Source: Capronia americana (lineage: Eukaryota; Ascomycota; Eurotiomycetes; Chaetothyriales; Herpotrichiellaceae). Taken from it: DNA of 64,000 bases. The notes under the pieces are model-generated. The model had not been told where the DNA came from and did no database searches. It saw only the letters and a list, made by a program, of their open reading frames with translations. This document shows, piece by piece, positions 21,629-33,461 of the stretch. The stretch lies in NCBI GenBank assembly GCA_016110215.1, contig JADWQD010000003.1, forward strand, positions 310,001 to 374,000, in the 5' to 3' direction. Numbering within the stretch: position 1 is the stretch's first letter; each line of letters opens with the position of its first letter. Position numbers and translations under genes: made by a program.

Positions 21629-24600
21629 TCAGCGATAGCCACCGCCAGAGGTCTGAACCGATGTACCAGGACTTTCGGCTAGGCCCTGGAGAGGTCGGAA
21701 TAACTTTCTCATGTCCAGCTCCAGAGTCTCAGAGGCGTAATCGTCGTCGATGTAAGCAACGCTGCCCGGCTCTTCGCCTCGTTTGGCACCGTCGGTACGA
21801 CCCCATTCTCTTGCTTTTTTGAGCCCGTGCAGGACTTGGCGAAAACGATCATCGGCAGGAAGCTGCCAATCGTGCATCCTGTTGGGCTGCATAAGGGCGC
21901 GAGCAAGCCAGTAGAAATGCACCCCGTCCCGACAGAAACCGACGCGTCTCACAGGAGCTTGATAGCCATTCCCTGGTGGGTATTGCAGAGCGTAGTCTCC
22001 GTCCCAGACTTGTTTCCAGCGGGTAAGAGCCACGTTGATGGATTTTTCCATCTGGGTGGTCTCATCCATAGACGAGTAAGAATGTTCCGTAAGGCCGGTG
22101 AATGTCCGTTGACGCTGCAGTTGCCATACCTCCACATGAAGGGCGTGGATGAGGATAAATTTGGAATAGACATTGGTGGTTCGAGGCTGCATGATCACCG
22201 AGGTGCTATGTAGAGCACTCACTGCGTGATGCATCTCCAGCTGTTTCAATCGGAGCGAGCCGCTGAGATTGACCTTGGCTTGAACCCCGAATCCACGCAA
22301 GCCCAATGCTTGAGCGCAGGATTCGGCATCCGGAGCCTCCCACGCAGCGTCGTCGCAGGGGAGAGGTAACTTAATCTCTGCTGATGAAAATTGTGGTGCC
22401 ACGTTGAAATAGATGCACATGGCTGCGTCCCACAGGTAAACCATGTACATTAATCGTGACCGTTTTTCTTGCTCCAGCCAGGCACGCCAGTCCCAGCGCG
22501 ACGGATCGGCTTCCTCACCAGGCTGTAGACAATGTAGATAACTGTAACTCAGAGGATCCTCTGGACCAGCCAAAGTTAACATATTGAGTTGTCGCACGAG
22601 ATACAAGACTCGTTTGCTCTCAGCACGGGCCACGGCCCTCTCGTCGGGGCCCCCATGCCAGACAAACAAGCTCTGTAGTATCTGTAGAGCTAAAAGTTCT
22701 TCAAACTCGAGGCCTGACGGCGAGAACTGAGTCCTCGAGGCGCCTGGCTCCAGGTTTTGAAGGAGTCGTGACGTTCGTTCGATACCAGCTCGGACCAGTT
22801 GCATCAGAGCCCGTACTTGATGTTGTGACACGCGGTCGGAATAAACTGCTCCGCTGCAGATAATGACAAGGATGAGACCGTCATAGGCGGTCGCAAGGTT
22901 GAAGGTCGGTAAATGAAGCCACGGAAAATGACCTTGGAAGTTCGGGAATAAATCGAGAAAGTGTTGCATGGCTTCAACTGTCAGGCACGTCCTGACGAGG
23001 GAATCATTTTGTGGGTCTTGGAGCGATTCCTGTATTCCACCAGGGAAAAGAAACGTTAATAGCGAATTCACCTTGGATTTGACAAGCTCTTGCTGAGATG
23101 CATGCAGATTCCAGAGAGGGGGTCCAAGCGTACCGTCAGCTCCAAGGCTCGTAGAGGGAATGTAGTAACCATTCGATCCACCTTCATGGCTTTCAAAATC
23201 CTTCTTGACATCATTTTGTGATTGCTCATAGCCACCAAACATGGGGTTCATGTATCCCTCGTTGCCACCGGACGGGAACATGTTCCAATCATCCCCAATA
23301 TGGTGAGGGCCAGGCATGACATTGCGCTTATCATCCCCTCCACCGGGCTGCATGCCAAAGTGATCCGGCGTCGAGTTCGAATGGTACATTATCTGGTTAC
23401 TTCTTTGGTGTTGCATGGGGCCCCAGCTGTTAGCATTGGGGTCCATCGGACCAGGTCCTGACCCAGGTTGCATTGGCTGGCCCTGACGCTGCATGTCGCT
23501 CTGACCGTTAGGGTGCATTGGGTAAGCCATTCCAGGAGCGGGCGCGCTGGTTGTTGGCGCAGACGTGTTAGGCATAGCAGCAGTAGTGTAAGGAGGGTTG
23601 GGCATCACTGCACTCGACGGGGTCGTAGCACTTGCTGGCGAGGCAGTCGCCTGCTTCTGCTGATGCTTCTTGATGTGGGCAGCAGGGTTGGATAGGTGGC
23701 TTGCACCCGTTGGGTTCCCTCGACGAACCGAGCACTTCTGGAAGTGACGCTTGAGGATGTCGGATCTACTGAACGTATCGTTGCACAGAACGCACATGTA
23801 TGGTCGGTCGCCGGTGTCTATGAAGCTTATTAGCGAGCGAAAAGAAGACCAGAACCAACAAGCTTACGTCTTAACATGTGCCGCTTCAGATGCTTCGCGT
23901 GTAGGTAGGTCTTCGTGCAGTTGGGGCAGGGAAATTTTCCATCGGCATCCTTTTGGGGGACGGCGCTGCTCTTGGGGGAACCATTCACGCCGTTAGGCAT
24001 CACCGGAGGACGACCTGGAGCACTGGGCAAGATGCCTCTTCTTCCTTGGGATCCCACAACATGTGTCCTCGTCGGGTCACGGCCAACCTCAGCTTGCATG
24101 CTGGGGATGCCTTCCGCGCCAGACCATGGTTGTTGACGGTTGTCTGGCTGTCCATATCCAGGTTGCAGTGGGTCCGGGCGTGGAGGCGCAGGAGCAAGTG
24201 GCTGGGGGTAGGTCTGGCGCGGTGGTTGCTGAGACTGGTAGGCTTGCGGAGGCTGCTGTTGGGAAGGCTGGTACGCTTGCGAAGGCTGCTGTTGAGGAGG
24301 CTGCTGTGACTGCTGGCTGTGAGGTTGGGGTAGGGAAGCAGCGGGTGGAAGGCCAGTCATGGACGTTTGAGGAGCCATGTGTTGGTTGTATCTGTTGTCT
24401 GGCGCTGGAGACGGGACGGGTGGGGGCGCCGGAGCGGCACTGTATCGTGGGAGGTCATTTCGGTACTGCTGCTGGGGCATGTAGTTCTGGTTCGCAGGTG
24501 GAAGTTGAGAATAGTTTATCGGAGGCAGATGCGTGTTGTTCTGGTAGGGAGGCATTGCATAAGCTGAGGCCATGTTATGGGTGTATGCTGCTTGAGGTGG

Positions 24601-24648
24601 TCCAACGTTGGACGATGTTGTCCTTGATAGTGATTGCCTAGGGTCCAT
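21629..24648 (-). CDS. C2H2 zinc-finger transcription factor with fungal-specific regulatory domain
   Basis: Nuclear DNA-binding regulator, target unknown. Exons 24648-23868 and 23817-21629 (50 bp intron) encode 989 residues; ATG 24648 is the first in frame. Residues 1-235 are Pro/Gln-rich with a repeated PSQAYQ...QQPPQAYQ stretch. Two fingers follow: C241, C244, H257, H261, linker TGDRPYM, then C269, C272, H285, C289, so the second is a C2HC variant. The intron splits the codon of H261. A GASHLSNPAAHIKKH segment and another low-complexity Met/Gly/Pro/Asn region lead into the C-terminal half (from about 500), which matches the fungal-specific transcription factor domain: FLDLFPNFQGHFPWLHLPTF, LEFEELLALQILQSLFVWHG, RSRLMYMVYLWDAAMCIYFN. 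Combining C2H2 fingers with this domain is a known minority architecture in ascomycetes. Confidence 0.88.
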
Positions 24649-25862
24649 CACCCGAATTCAAACACCAGTGGAGTCGCGGTGCTCAATCGACCATTGGACG
24701 ACCAAGCGTAGCGAGAGAGGGTTCGAGGTGCTACAAGGCGGATTTCCCAAGGGATAGATCAATGAGGTTGGGGTCGAAGGCGATGGACTTCTGTAAGGAC
24801 TGGATAGGTGTGAGGAGTTCTGGCTCACGGTCGAGTCTGTGAGAAAGGGAACCAAAGCCTGCAAGGTACAGGAAGGAAGCCACAGGTCAGTAAACGGTTA
24901 GGCGGCAGGGTGGATGTCTGTTGTGAACTGTCGCGACACGCGACAGGGCGGCTGCGGGTGATCAGGTTGAGGATGGCAGGGGAGTGGTTTGGTAAAGTGG
25001 AGGTGAAGGCAACGGGTGGGTTTGTGTGAATGTGGCATGAAGAGGAAAAGACCAACTTACGGATCAGAGATTTTTTGTTTTGAGGAACGCGCGAAAAAGA
25101 GAGTACGAGGGAAGGGTTATGATGAGGGTCGCCCACTGGGTCCTGTGTTCTTGCCCGGGGCCTGTCGGTGACTTGCAGGATGTTCTTGCTGGGTCTGGCG
25201 CGGCAGGGCAAACGGTTAGATAGGCGGCAGGCTTGCGTGGGTAGGAGTGGGAGAAGTGGAAAGTGGGCAGGTTTTGTGTCTTGGAAGCTCCGTACGATGA
25301 TTTTTTTGGGTTGGGGCGGCAGTTGAGTGGGCGTACGTGATGATGATGTGGTTCTCAGCAGCAGGTGATGGTTGGTTGCCGGAAGGGAGGGTTGAGAGGC
25401 AAAAGTGGTAAGAAGAATTTTTAACTCGGAGGTGAGCTCAAACCCGGTCAAAAGACGGATTGAGTTTTCACTGCTGGGTGGCCGCCGGGTCCAAGGAGGA
25501 GATTGTTGTTTCGGAGGATTGGCCAATTGCTCGAATAATGTGCTTCAGCCAATTCAGTGGGCAGATTCACACGTCTGGGTAAATGGTACTGGTAGACCAC
25601 CATCAGACAAGGAGAAGACACGAAAAGGGTTCGAACAGCAGCTGGCAGAGATCCGCATCTCAAGAGGGTCGCAGCGCGCTGAATGAATGATTCAGTCGGT
25701 GCGCAGCCGCTGTGACGGTGGAAATCCACCTTGGCCACCCAAGCCAATCATTAGCCATCCGGTGGCCCACCGAAATGTCGATCGGGGAGGGCGCTGGGTG
25801 GCGCTGGCAGGGGTGTCAACAGAGACAGGGGTTGCCTTCAGACACGTCTTCCAGCTACAATC

Positions 25863-25879
25863 ACTCGTACGGTACGAGT
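25863..25879. repeat. Perfect 8+1+8 inverted repeat ACTCGTAC-G-GTACGAGT
   Basis: Seventeen bases reading ACTCGTAC, G, GTACGAGT form an exact palindrome around a single base. It is built from the same TACGAGTAC element found in other spacers of the window, so it could be a dimeric protein-binding site. Confidence 0.75.
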
Positions 25880-28800
25880 ACAATAATAATCAAGCATGCG
25901 CAGACGAGACAATGGTACTATGCTACTACTAATCCCATATAATCTGAGATGGTCTTGCTTGGGCAGGATTCTGTGCTGGTGACAATGACTGCAGAGTAGA
26001 GGAATCACGGAAACAACCTCGGAATTAAAATCGATGAAGTTGATCTGACTCGTGAAGCTTCTATCCGACCTCTACTCCGTACAAGGAAGCCGTGGGGGTT
26101 GTTCTCGTCACAGCGATGTGAACGGCCTCAAGGCGTTTGCGTGATCGAGACAAACTATACTGCAGCCTAGAAAAAAGAGCGGCGAGGACAGTCGGCACGA
26201 AGGTTCTAAGGACTATACGCGAGTACCTCGACCGCGAAGAAATAGAGGCCAAGTCCTCCGGGATGTACCACTGGTACGAGCTCTTGGGTTCGCGACGACC
26301 TCTGGAAAAGTCAACTCTCAGGCTCTTCCCCGATCGTCATTTTCGTGCCGTGATGCGATGCGAAGCCGACTTATCATTCGCTCTCGTCACCCGGGTTGGA
26401 ATGTCATGTGCATGTCTGTTGTTTGAGCACGCTACGTGGTCGACAAAATTATGCACATGAATGGCAGTGTGCAAGATATGACAGGGATCCGATGAGGCAA
26501 ACCGAGGCTTGGACTGATTGAGCATTGGCGGAGATGAACGGAAAACGCCTCCCAAGCAGAAGCAGGGCCGCCTTTCCAAGCCTGGAGGGCACCAAGGACG
26601 AGGTGTGAGAAACAACTGACAGGGGGTGGGGCTGGCACAACAGGCTATTATTGCGAGCCAGTTAAGCGATGATGCCCGGTTTCCTTGGTCTCACCGTTAA
26701 AGGTACCTAATGCGTACGAGTGCACCTGAGACTCTCCTTAGTTGACTAGCACGGCCGCTCCCCATGAATTTATTGCAACGTACAAGTCGACGAAGAGACC
26801 AACCAAGGGTACGCCAGGTGGTCAGGTCGTTGACACGTCAGAAGCACGAGTCGAGGAAATGCGCCCTGCTCCCGGCTCCCTACTCTGGCTCGTGTGTTTT
26901 AACCCGCCTGAAAAGGCTTGGCTGGGCGTTGTTCGTGGCATCGCTTCAGGCGCCACGCGGCGCTCTTGTCCGGCGGCGCCGCGCTACCAGCCTTCAAGGC
27001 TGACATAGCGAACCGGTTACTGAGAGTATGTGAGCTGAAATGGTACATGATGTCCGCAATTCCTGCCTGAGTCCAACTCGTCATAATCTCGACCTTCCGA
27101 AGACGAATAAGATGCTACCAGACACATAATAGTATTACTCTACGTTGGCCACCAAATGCTCCTGAAGGGGACGTTGCCCGCCTCACTGCCCAGATCCGCG
27201 AGCCAGGATCCGCCAGTCGACTGAAGCAGCAATACCGCCGGTTTCGTTCATCCCCCTTATGCTTTTTCCCCGAATATCTTCCGCTTGGTTCAACGGAAAC
27301 ACAGGTCGTTTTAATGCAACCTCAAATTTTAATCGAGCCATGGTCTGGGATTTGTGACGATTCCGAGACAGACTTTTGCTTCCCCTTCGTCGGTTATTGC
27401 TCAACAGCGTGTCATTCGCCAAGACATGTTGGCCTGCTGATGCAGGGTTACCACTGCAACTTTCTCTAGAGTTTGCGCACTTCGGCGTGTCTCAGGTGGC
27501 CAGAGCGCCTCAAGCTGGGTTTACTAATGACACCAGCATTGAACGCGTGACAGGAGTAAGGAAGGACTTGAGAGCAGATCGCACGATGGCGAAGACAGTC
27601 CAGAGCCACGGCTAGGGAAAATCTGACTCTGTTCGCGCCCGATGCTTCTGGACATCTTCGGAAGCACGCGGCTGTCCGATGGCAAGTGCATCAGCACGAG
27701 GAGGACGCTGGACGCGCTTTCCAGTGTAGAAATCCCATACAGCTATTGCTTCCCTGTTTGCCACGCTGACAGCAGATTACCCTCTAACTATGCTTAAGGA
27801 AGCAATCTGCGACACAGGAGAACCTCCACCATACATACGCTATTCAGAGGGAACTCGAGCCATCCATCGTCCTTGATCTCATAACCGGCCCTGCATACCG
27901 GAAGCGATGGTTACGATGTTTGAATAGACATAGGTGCAAATGAAATTCACCGTATTGAGCAATCACAAACAGGAATGAGCCTGGACCGCGTATAGGGAAG
28001 ATGTTGCTTTTGGAAGCGCGGTGTGCACATTTTTTGCTCTCATAGAGCAGGCGAAGATCTTCCACAGCAGGCCTCGTGCTGCTTACACACCAGGCAATCA
28101 ACGTGTTTGTGCAACTTTCCAATCCGAGTGTCAACTTCGGGGCTCGCACCAACCTCTCAGGCCCAGATGTCTCTACAACGGCTACAAAGTGACGCAGGAG
28201 AACCCGAATAAGAGCATGTAGTTTGAATAGAGGTCGAGACACGTGAACCAACACCAGCCCACCTTTCCACTGTGGCTCCGCGTTCCACGTATCGAAAGGT
28301 GCACGAAGGCGCAAGGCTCCTTCTTCCTATATTGGGCCAAGTGACGTCTTAGCATGCAATGGCTACCATGATGGGGAGGACGACCAAGCTTCCAGCTCCG
28401 TGAATGCCATGATGTGACTGCAGAAGGTCTCGAGGAGTTCAAGACTTAGCCGTCAGCCTTGAAGGTTATTTTCACCGTCATCATACAGTACGTATCAGCT
28501 GGTGACGGACGCTCGCCGTCGGCATGGCTCCGGTGGACGAGTACAAGGGCCACACGGCAGAACGTTAAAAAGGCACCTGGCAAAAGGCCGACCTCGGTGT
28601 CGCATTCCCGTCTCGAAAACGAGTCAGTTCACACGTTAGTATCTTCGTCTCGATAAGTCGCCGGAGGCTGCCACTTTTGTGATCAGGCCGCTCGAGAAGA
28701 CTCGTGCCAACACCTGCCAAGCTGACCAAGGTTCGCCTCGAGTCATGCCACTGGTGCAATCAACATTCGGGAATACACCCGCTCATGCATAAGACTCGGT

Positions 28801-29782
28801 CGGTCGAAGGAATAATGACGGCTTCTCGGCATCAAGAAACACGGATTTCCGAGACCTGGATCATTCGACCAGTTCGCCTTGACGCTGACAAGCCCTGCAA
28901 ACATTGGTCCAATCTCATGCACCCGGTTGCGCTCTCAAATTCCCGATGGCAGAAACATACTCGAAGCTCCGTGCCCTATGAACTCTGTTTCTCACGGAAA
29001 TGCCCGTTTTGAGTTTATGCCTCCATTCCTCAAGCCATGCGCAAACTATGGCGAAGGGAACGCAAAGCAAAATGAATCCCATCTTGGAGCCCCTCAAACC
29101 GTTCACTTGAAGCAGGACCTCCGTTCTCGCTTCTGGCAACCGAACACGAGCCATCGAATAGCTAACGCAGCCACTTGGTTTCGGCAACGAAGATCAAGCC
29201 CACTATTGAACCCACTATCTGTGATCCATTCTTTCCAGAAGCTCCCCATTCTTTTACGCTCAGGAGTCAGCAGCGGCCCAAGGAAAGCGCTTACGTCGAC
29301 ATCGGATTTTGAGTTCACTTATGCAGCCACCAGCTCGGCACATTTCCTGATCTAGCTGCCCCTGTGCGGAAGCAACATGACGCCGACACCGGTGCATGTG
29401 CGAAGTATCACAGGAGGCGATTGTTGAATGTTGAACAATGCTATTCCGTACTCGTAACGTTGAATTGGATACATCATCCGGAACTCAAGTCCCAAGTGGC
29501 AACGGACATATTAAGATGATATCTCCTTGAAATGATGTCAAAACGTCAACGATGGACGCACACCTAATGCAGGTCAAGTGTTTAGAGCTGGTGATGGCGA
29601 TGGCGGGGTTGCTTTGTATTTTGGAGACATGCAGGCGTTTACGCCTCGACCTTGCTGATAACCACGGTCTCGACGAATTATTCTACTCCCGCTTGATGAC
29701 GAAAATGTGAATATTACTTGTCGAGACATTTACCTAGCCATCTCGGAACTGTCCATTGTCAGTCGTCTGCAGTCCCCAAACT

Positions 29783-30115
29783 GATCGTGTTCATTGTCAT
29801 CTCATTCAGGGAGAAACCCTTGAAGTGAGAAGTCACGGCGATGTCGAAGCTTGCAAAAAATTTAATCGCGGTATGGCCTCCTGTTGGCATGGTTGCTTTC
29901 TTCTCGATCCTTTCAGAAGACTCTTGGTCCACCCAATACAGACGGCCTCTCGACCCTGGCCGAGTCTTCTGGGGATGCTGTTGTTTCGCTACGTCATGAC
30001 TTTCAGATCTACTCTTGACCGAGCACAAAGCGCGACGGAGATCGGCCCAGGTAAGGTCCCAGATACTAGCCTCGATCTCCCCAAGAGATCAGATCCTCTT
30101 GCTATGGATCCGATC
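29783..30115. promoter_or_regulatory. GATC cluster upstream of photolyase (candidate light-response elements)
   Basis: GATC occurs at 29783, 29906, 30006, 30040, 30074, 30087, 30092, 30107 and 30112: nine in about 330 bp, against about 1.3 expected at random. White-collar complexes of filamentous fungi bind GATC-containing light-response elements, and photolyase genes are classic targets. Function here is inferred. Confidence 0.5.
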
Positions 30116-30126
30116 ACCCGGGGACG

Positions 30127-31917
30127 ATGGCCCTCAACTTGGCGCCGTTTAAAGGGACCGGCCCTGGGGTTTGGTTCATTGCTTCCATCTCTCACCGCTT
30201 AGTATTAACGTCGACCCGTGATATATTTCGTTACAGACAGGCCTTTCGTAGAACGAGCACTATATCGAATCCTGCAAGATCTCAGACAATGTCCAAAAGA
30301 GATGCTGCGGACCGCCCGGAGCAGAGGCATCCAAGTACCAAGCGCGCCAAAGAAGTTGATGCACCAGAGACACCGTACCATGAACTTCGGTCACTGCTTG
30401 GAGACCAGCAGCCGCTCAAAGATACCAAAAGGACGATACACTGGTTCCGGAGCAAAGATCTCCGCCTCCATGACAATCGAGCGTTGAACGCAGCTTCACA
30501 GTTTGCCAAAGCATCGAACGCTCCCTTACTATGCGCGTATGTCAACTGTCCGGCAGAGTTCAGATGGCACGGCACGTCGCCGGCGCGCACGGATTTCATC
30601 ATGGAAAACCTGGCGCTGATGAAATCCGAGCTGCACAAGCTGGACATTCCACTAGTCTTCCTCGAAGCCGGCGAGCGTGGCGACATCGTGCCGACCATCA
30701 TCAATTTCGTTCGCGAGAACGACGTCTCCCACGTCTTTGCGAACTTCGAGTACGAAATCGACGAGCTGCGTAGGGATATCAAAGTTCTCAAGGCCGCCAG
30801 CGGTGGTAATGTCAAACCTAAGGGATTCCACCTGTCTATGCACCACGATCAAACGGTGATGGAACCGGGCACCATGCTCACAGACGCCGGCAAGGCGATG
30901 AAGGTCTTCACGCCTTACCACCGAGCCTGGCTCGCCGAAGTGAAGGCGAATCCCAGCCTGATCGACACTGTTGCAGCACCCTCGAAGAACACTGCCGGAG
31001 CAAAGAAGGAGCTAGAGCCCTTCTTCGACAGTCCCGTGCCGGAGCCACCGAAGGAGAAACAGTTCTCCAGCGACGAAGAACGCGACCGGATCCGCCAGCT
31101 CTGGCCCGCAGGCCATCAAGCTGCAGTCGATCGACTCACTCATTTCCTCGACGACAAGATCGCCGATTACGCAGCCACGCGGTCCCAGCCAGCCCGAGAT
31201 TCGACATCGAGGCTGTCGGCGTACCTGTCCGCCGGCGTCATCTCCGTGCGCGAGATCCTGACGGCGGTCCGCGAACGCAACGGCGGCTCGACCGACTTCT
31301 CCCAGTCTGGTTGCGACGCGGGCATGGCAGGCTGGGTGCGCGAACTGGTCTTCCGCGAGCTATATCGCCAAACGACCGTCGACACGCCACACACGAGCAT
31401 GAACATGCCGCAAAATCTCAAGTTCGCCTTCGTCAACTGGGAAGATGACGAGGAAGGGTACGAGCGCTGGGAAGAGGGCACGTTGGGCGTCCCGTTCGTG
31501 GACGCGGGCATGAGACAGATCAAGCACGAGGCTTACATGCACAATCGGTTGAGGATGAACGTGTCGAGCTATTTGTATTGCAACCTGCTCGTCGACTACA
31601 GGCGCGGGGAGCGCTATTTTGCGGAAACGCTGATCGACTGGGATCTCAGCAACAATACTCAGGGATGGGAGCCGAGCTATACCGTCTTCAACCCGGTGAG
31701 TCAGGCGGAGAAGAATGACCCGGCGGGCGACTATATCCGGAAATGGGTCCCAGAGTTGAAGGATGTGAAAGGGAAAGCTATTTACGATCCCTACCACAGG
31801 CTGGACAAGAAGGGGTTCGAGAAGCTGGGGTACCCAGCGCCGTACGTGGACTGGAAGGAGACGAAGCAGCGGTGCATTGAACGGTTCAAGAGGGACATGA
31901 AGGACGCGGAACCTTGA
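30127..31917 (+). CDS. PHR1: DNA photolyase (class I CPD type), with possible mitochondrial leader
   Basis: Light-driven repair of cyclobutane pyrimidine dimers using FAD and an antenna cofactor. Single exon, 596 residues from ATG 30127, or 542 from ATG 30289 (MSKRDAADRPEQRH). The extra 54 residues are basic and Ser/Thr-rich (FRYRQAFRRTSTISNPARSQ) and resemble a mitochondrial presequence, so two products from two starts are plausible. The antenna domain begins RTIHWFRSKDLRLHDNRAL; the FAD domain has RLSAYLSAGVISVREIL, GWVRELVFRELYRQ, PFVDAGMRQIKHEAYMHNRL and FNPVSQAEKNDPAGDYIRKW. Unlike E. coli PhrB and yeast Phr1, the loop between SNNTQGW and the FNP motif is about ten residues shorter and lacks the STG-D-PYFR stretch. 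Asn and Trp equivalents of PhrB N378 and W382 are kept. Confidence 0.92.
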   Translation: MALNLAPFKGTGPGVWFIASISHRLVLTSTRDIFRYRQAFRRTSTISNPARSQTMSKRDAADRPEQRHPSTKRAKEVDAPETPYHELRSLLGDQQPLKDTKRTIHWFRSKDLRLHDNRALNAASQFAKASNAPLLCAYVNCPAEFRWHGTSPARTDFIMENLALMKSELHKLDIPLVFLEAGERGDIVPTIINFVRENDVSHVFANFEYEIDELRRDIKVLKAASGGNVKPKGFHLSMHHDQTVMEPGTMLTDAGKAMKVFTPYHRAWLAEVKANPSLIDTVAAPSKNTAGAKKELEPFFDSPVPEPPKEKQFSSDEERDRIRQLWPAGHQAAVDRLTHFLDDKIADYAATRSQPARDSTSRLSAYLSAGVISVREILTAVRERNGGSTDFSQSGCDAGMAGWVRELVFRELYRQTTVDTPHTSMNMPQNLKFAFVNWEDDEEGYERWEEGTLGVPFVDAGMRQIKHEAYMHNRLRMNVSSYLYCNLLVDYRRGERYFAETLIDWDLSNNTQGWEPSYTVFNPVSQAEKNDPAGDYIRKWVPELKDVKGKAIYDPYHRLDKKGFEKLGYPAPYVDWKETKQRCIERFKRDMKDAEP

Positions 31918-33098
31918 TCGGGGAGACATGGCTGCATGTGTTTATAAGTCACCACCCTCATAATCAAGAACATACACAGCCGAAAACCATACATCATATC
32001 CATGTCGTGGAGGGGATGTCTCCCGTCTTCACGTTGTGAACGCAGAAAAGACACCGACGTGGCACCAGCTGACAATGCGAGAGGGCTATCCTCGAACTCT
32101 TCGACAGGATCCGTGGGAAGCTTGACCTTGTTCAGCGTGAGGTGGCTGGACGTGTGTGCTTATATACCATCGAAGCGGTGGACCTCCCTCACCCGAATTT
32201 CTGATCCTCTCTGAAGCGCAGAATCCTCAGGGAGGAGACGCGATCTTGTATTGGATGATTCAGGGCGAGATGAATCGAGGGGTCAACTTCACACGCGGTG
32301 TGCTTTGCGCTAATTCGCTCCCTTGGCGACGCGTCCAACCATTTCGAGTCGGCTTGCTGAGTAGGTCCCGAGCTGCATTTCATAGAGAAATCCACACTTA
32401 TCGTCTCCTCGCGAACATGGATAATGAGTCGACTAGACAAAATGAGTTGCCTGCCACCTTGCATCGGGCGAAGTGCGCAACATCGCGCTATGGCCGGACC
32501 GAGTGTTCTGTACTGTGGAGCATAGAACTGAACTGTGTGTGAGGTCAGCCACCAGCGCCACCGCAGGCAGCCACACAGCCACACGGCGTGATGTCAATTG
32601 TGGAATTGGCCTCCCCGCATTCTCACAATTCTTCAGGCGACAAGCCTCGATCATCACGACCAAAGTCACGAGCGTACCATACAAAGTCCGAGTACTTCCT
32701 TTGCCACACAGGTCCTGACACAACTAGGACTGGGTACTGGGGACTGGGTATCCACGCCCGGAAGAGACTCATTCTCAGTGGGCGAGCGGTCCGAGTGACG
32801 CAAGTCCTTCACTAGGCTGAAGGATATATAAATCCGCCTCATTCCTTGCTTTGTACTTTGCAACTGTACTCGTACTTGTGCTTGTATGATCCTTGGTGCA
32901 TTAACAAGACCGTAACACAGTACCTACTCTCCACCGGAGCTTCAATCGAGTACAAGTACCTTGTACTCAGCCAGCCAAGTTCTTCCTCTCTCCACATCCA
33001 AACAACTTCCGGGACTCGTCTAGTAGTCACTCAAACCAAGCTCTTCATTCGGACGCGCGGTTGGACTTCTAACTCAATAAATTACAATCGCTCCCACG
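31918..33098. other. Tandem spacer, photolyase to small-protein gene
   Basis: About 1.2 kb. A TATA-like stretch lies near 32825 and GTACTCGTAC at 32866-32875. No frame here has recognisable protein character. Confidence 0.5.
32823..32832 (+). promoter_or_regulatory. Possible TATA box (GATATATAAAT region)
   Basis: ATATATAAAT about 270 bp upstream of the ATG of the small conserved gene. The position fits a promoter with a leader of about 200 nt; there is no other support. Confidence 0.35.
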
Positions 33099-33461
33099 AT
33101 GTCCAACCAACAATCCGGCTCTTACTACGCCTCCGCGTCGTTCACGGCCTCCTCCTCCTCCTACACGGGCTCGTCCAACAACGGCGACCAGCAAGGGCAC
33201 TCCAAATCCATTACCGAGACCATGACGTCCAATGACCGCGATGGCACAAACATCCGCCGCACGACCGAGGAGACCGGGAAACCCACGCTGCAGGACGAGA
33301 CGTACATCCCGCCCGGTGGGCGGCAGCTGGGCGGCGGCGGCCGGGATGATGGTGGTGGCGCGGGCAGGATCCAGGATGTCACGGATGAGCAGAAGGAAAG
33401 AGATCGGGAGTACGAGGAAAGGATCGAGGACGAGTACGCGAAACGGGAGGGAGGTGCTTGA
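33099..33461 (+). CDS. Small conserved fungal protein of unknown function
   Basis: 120 residues, single exon, ATG 33099 with the context CACGATGTC. The N-terminal third is Ser/Tyr-rich (SGSYYASASFTASSSSYTG), the centre has RRTTEETGKPTLQDETYIP and a Gly/Arg/Asp run, and the C-terminus is a charged helix-like tail (RIQDVTDEQKERDREYEE, then RIEDEYAKREGGA). I recognise the general layout, a Ser/Tyr-rich start and an EDEYAKREGGA-like end, from short uncharacterised ascomycete proteins, but I do not know a function. It has no signal peptide or membrane segment. Biased codon use with GC third positions and the clean boundaries support a real gene. It is convergent with BTA1. Confidence 0.75.
   Translation: MSNQQSGSYYASASFTASSSSYTGSSNNGDQQGHSKSITETMTSNDRDGTNIRRTTEETGKPTLQDETYIPPGGRQLGGGGRDDGGGAGRIQDVTDEQKERDREYEERIEDEYAKREGGA

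Larger units (their letters stand above)
24649..30126. other. 5.5 kb gene-free divergent region, C2H2 regulator / photolyase
   Basis: No frame passes as a gene. The frames near 24.8-25.5 kb (minus) begin with TTG and are low-complexity Ser/Pro/Thr, consistent with a pyrimidine-rich 5' leader of the C2H2 gene; CTTGCAG near 24860 on that strand may be a leader-intron acceptor. From 25.7 to 29.7 kb I see only short random frames and a perfect inverted repeat at 25863-25879. The photolyase end carries a GATC cluster. Confidence 0.45.

Noticed and set aside
24658..24864. Apparent upstream ORF ending a few bases before the C2H2 start
   Set aside because: It begins with TTG; the same bases look like a CTTGCAG splice acceptor, so it is not a credible uORF.
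24825..25526. 233-codon minus-strand frame upstream of the C2H2 regulator
   Set aside because: It opens with TTG, not ATG, and is a low-complexity Ser/Pro/Thr product of a pyrimidine-rich leader.
27844..28314. 156-codon minus-strand frame
   Set aside because: No motif or neighbouring exons, and I could not extend it by plausible splicing.
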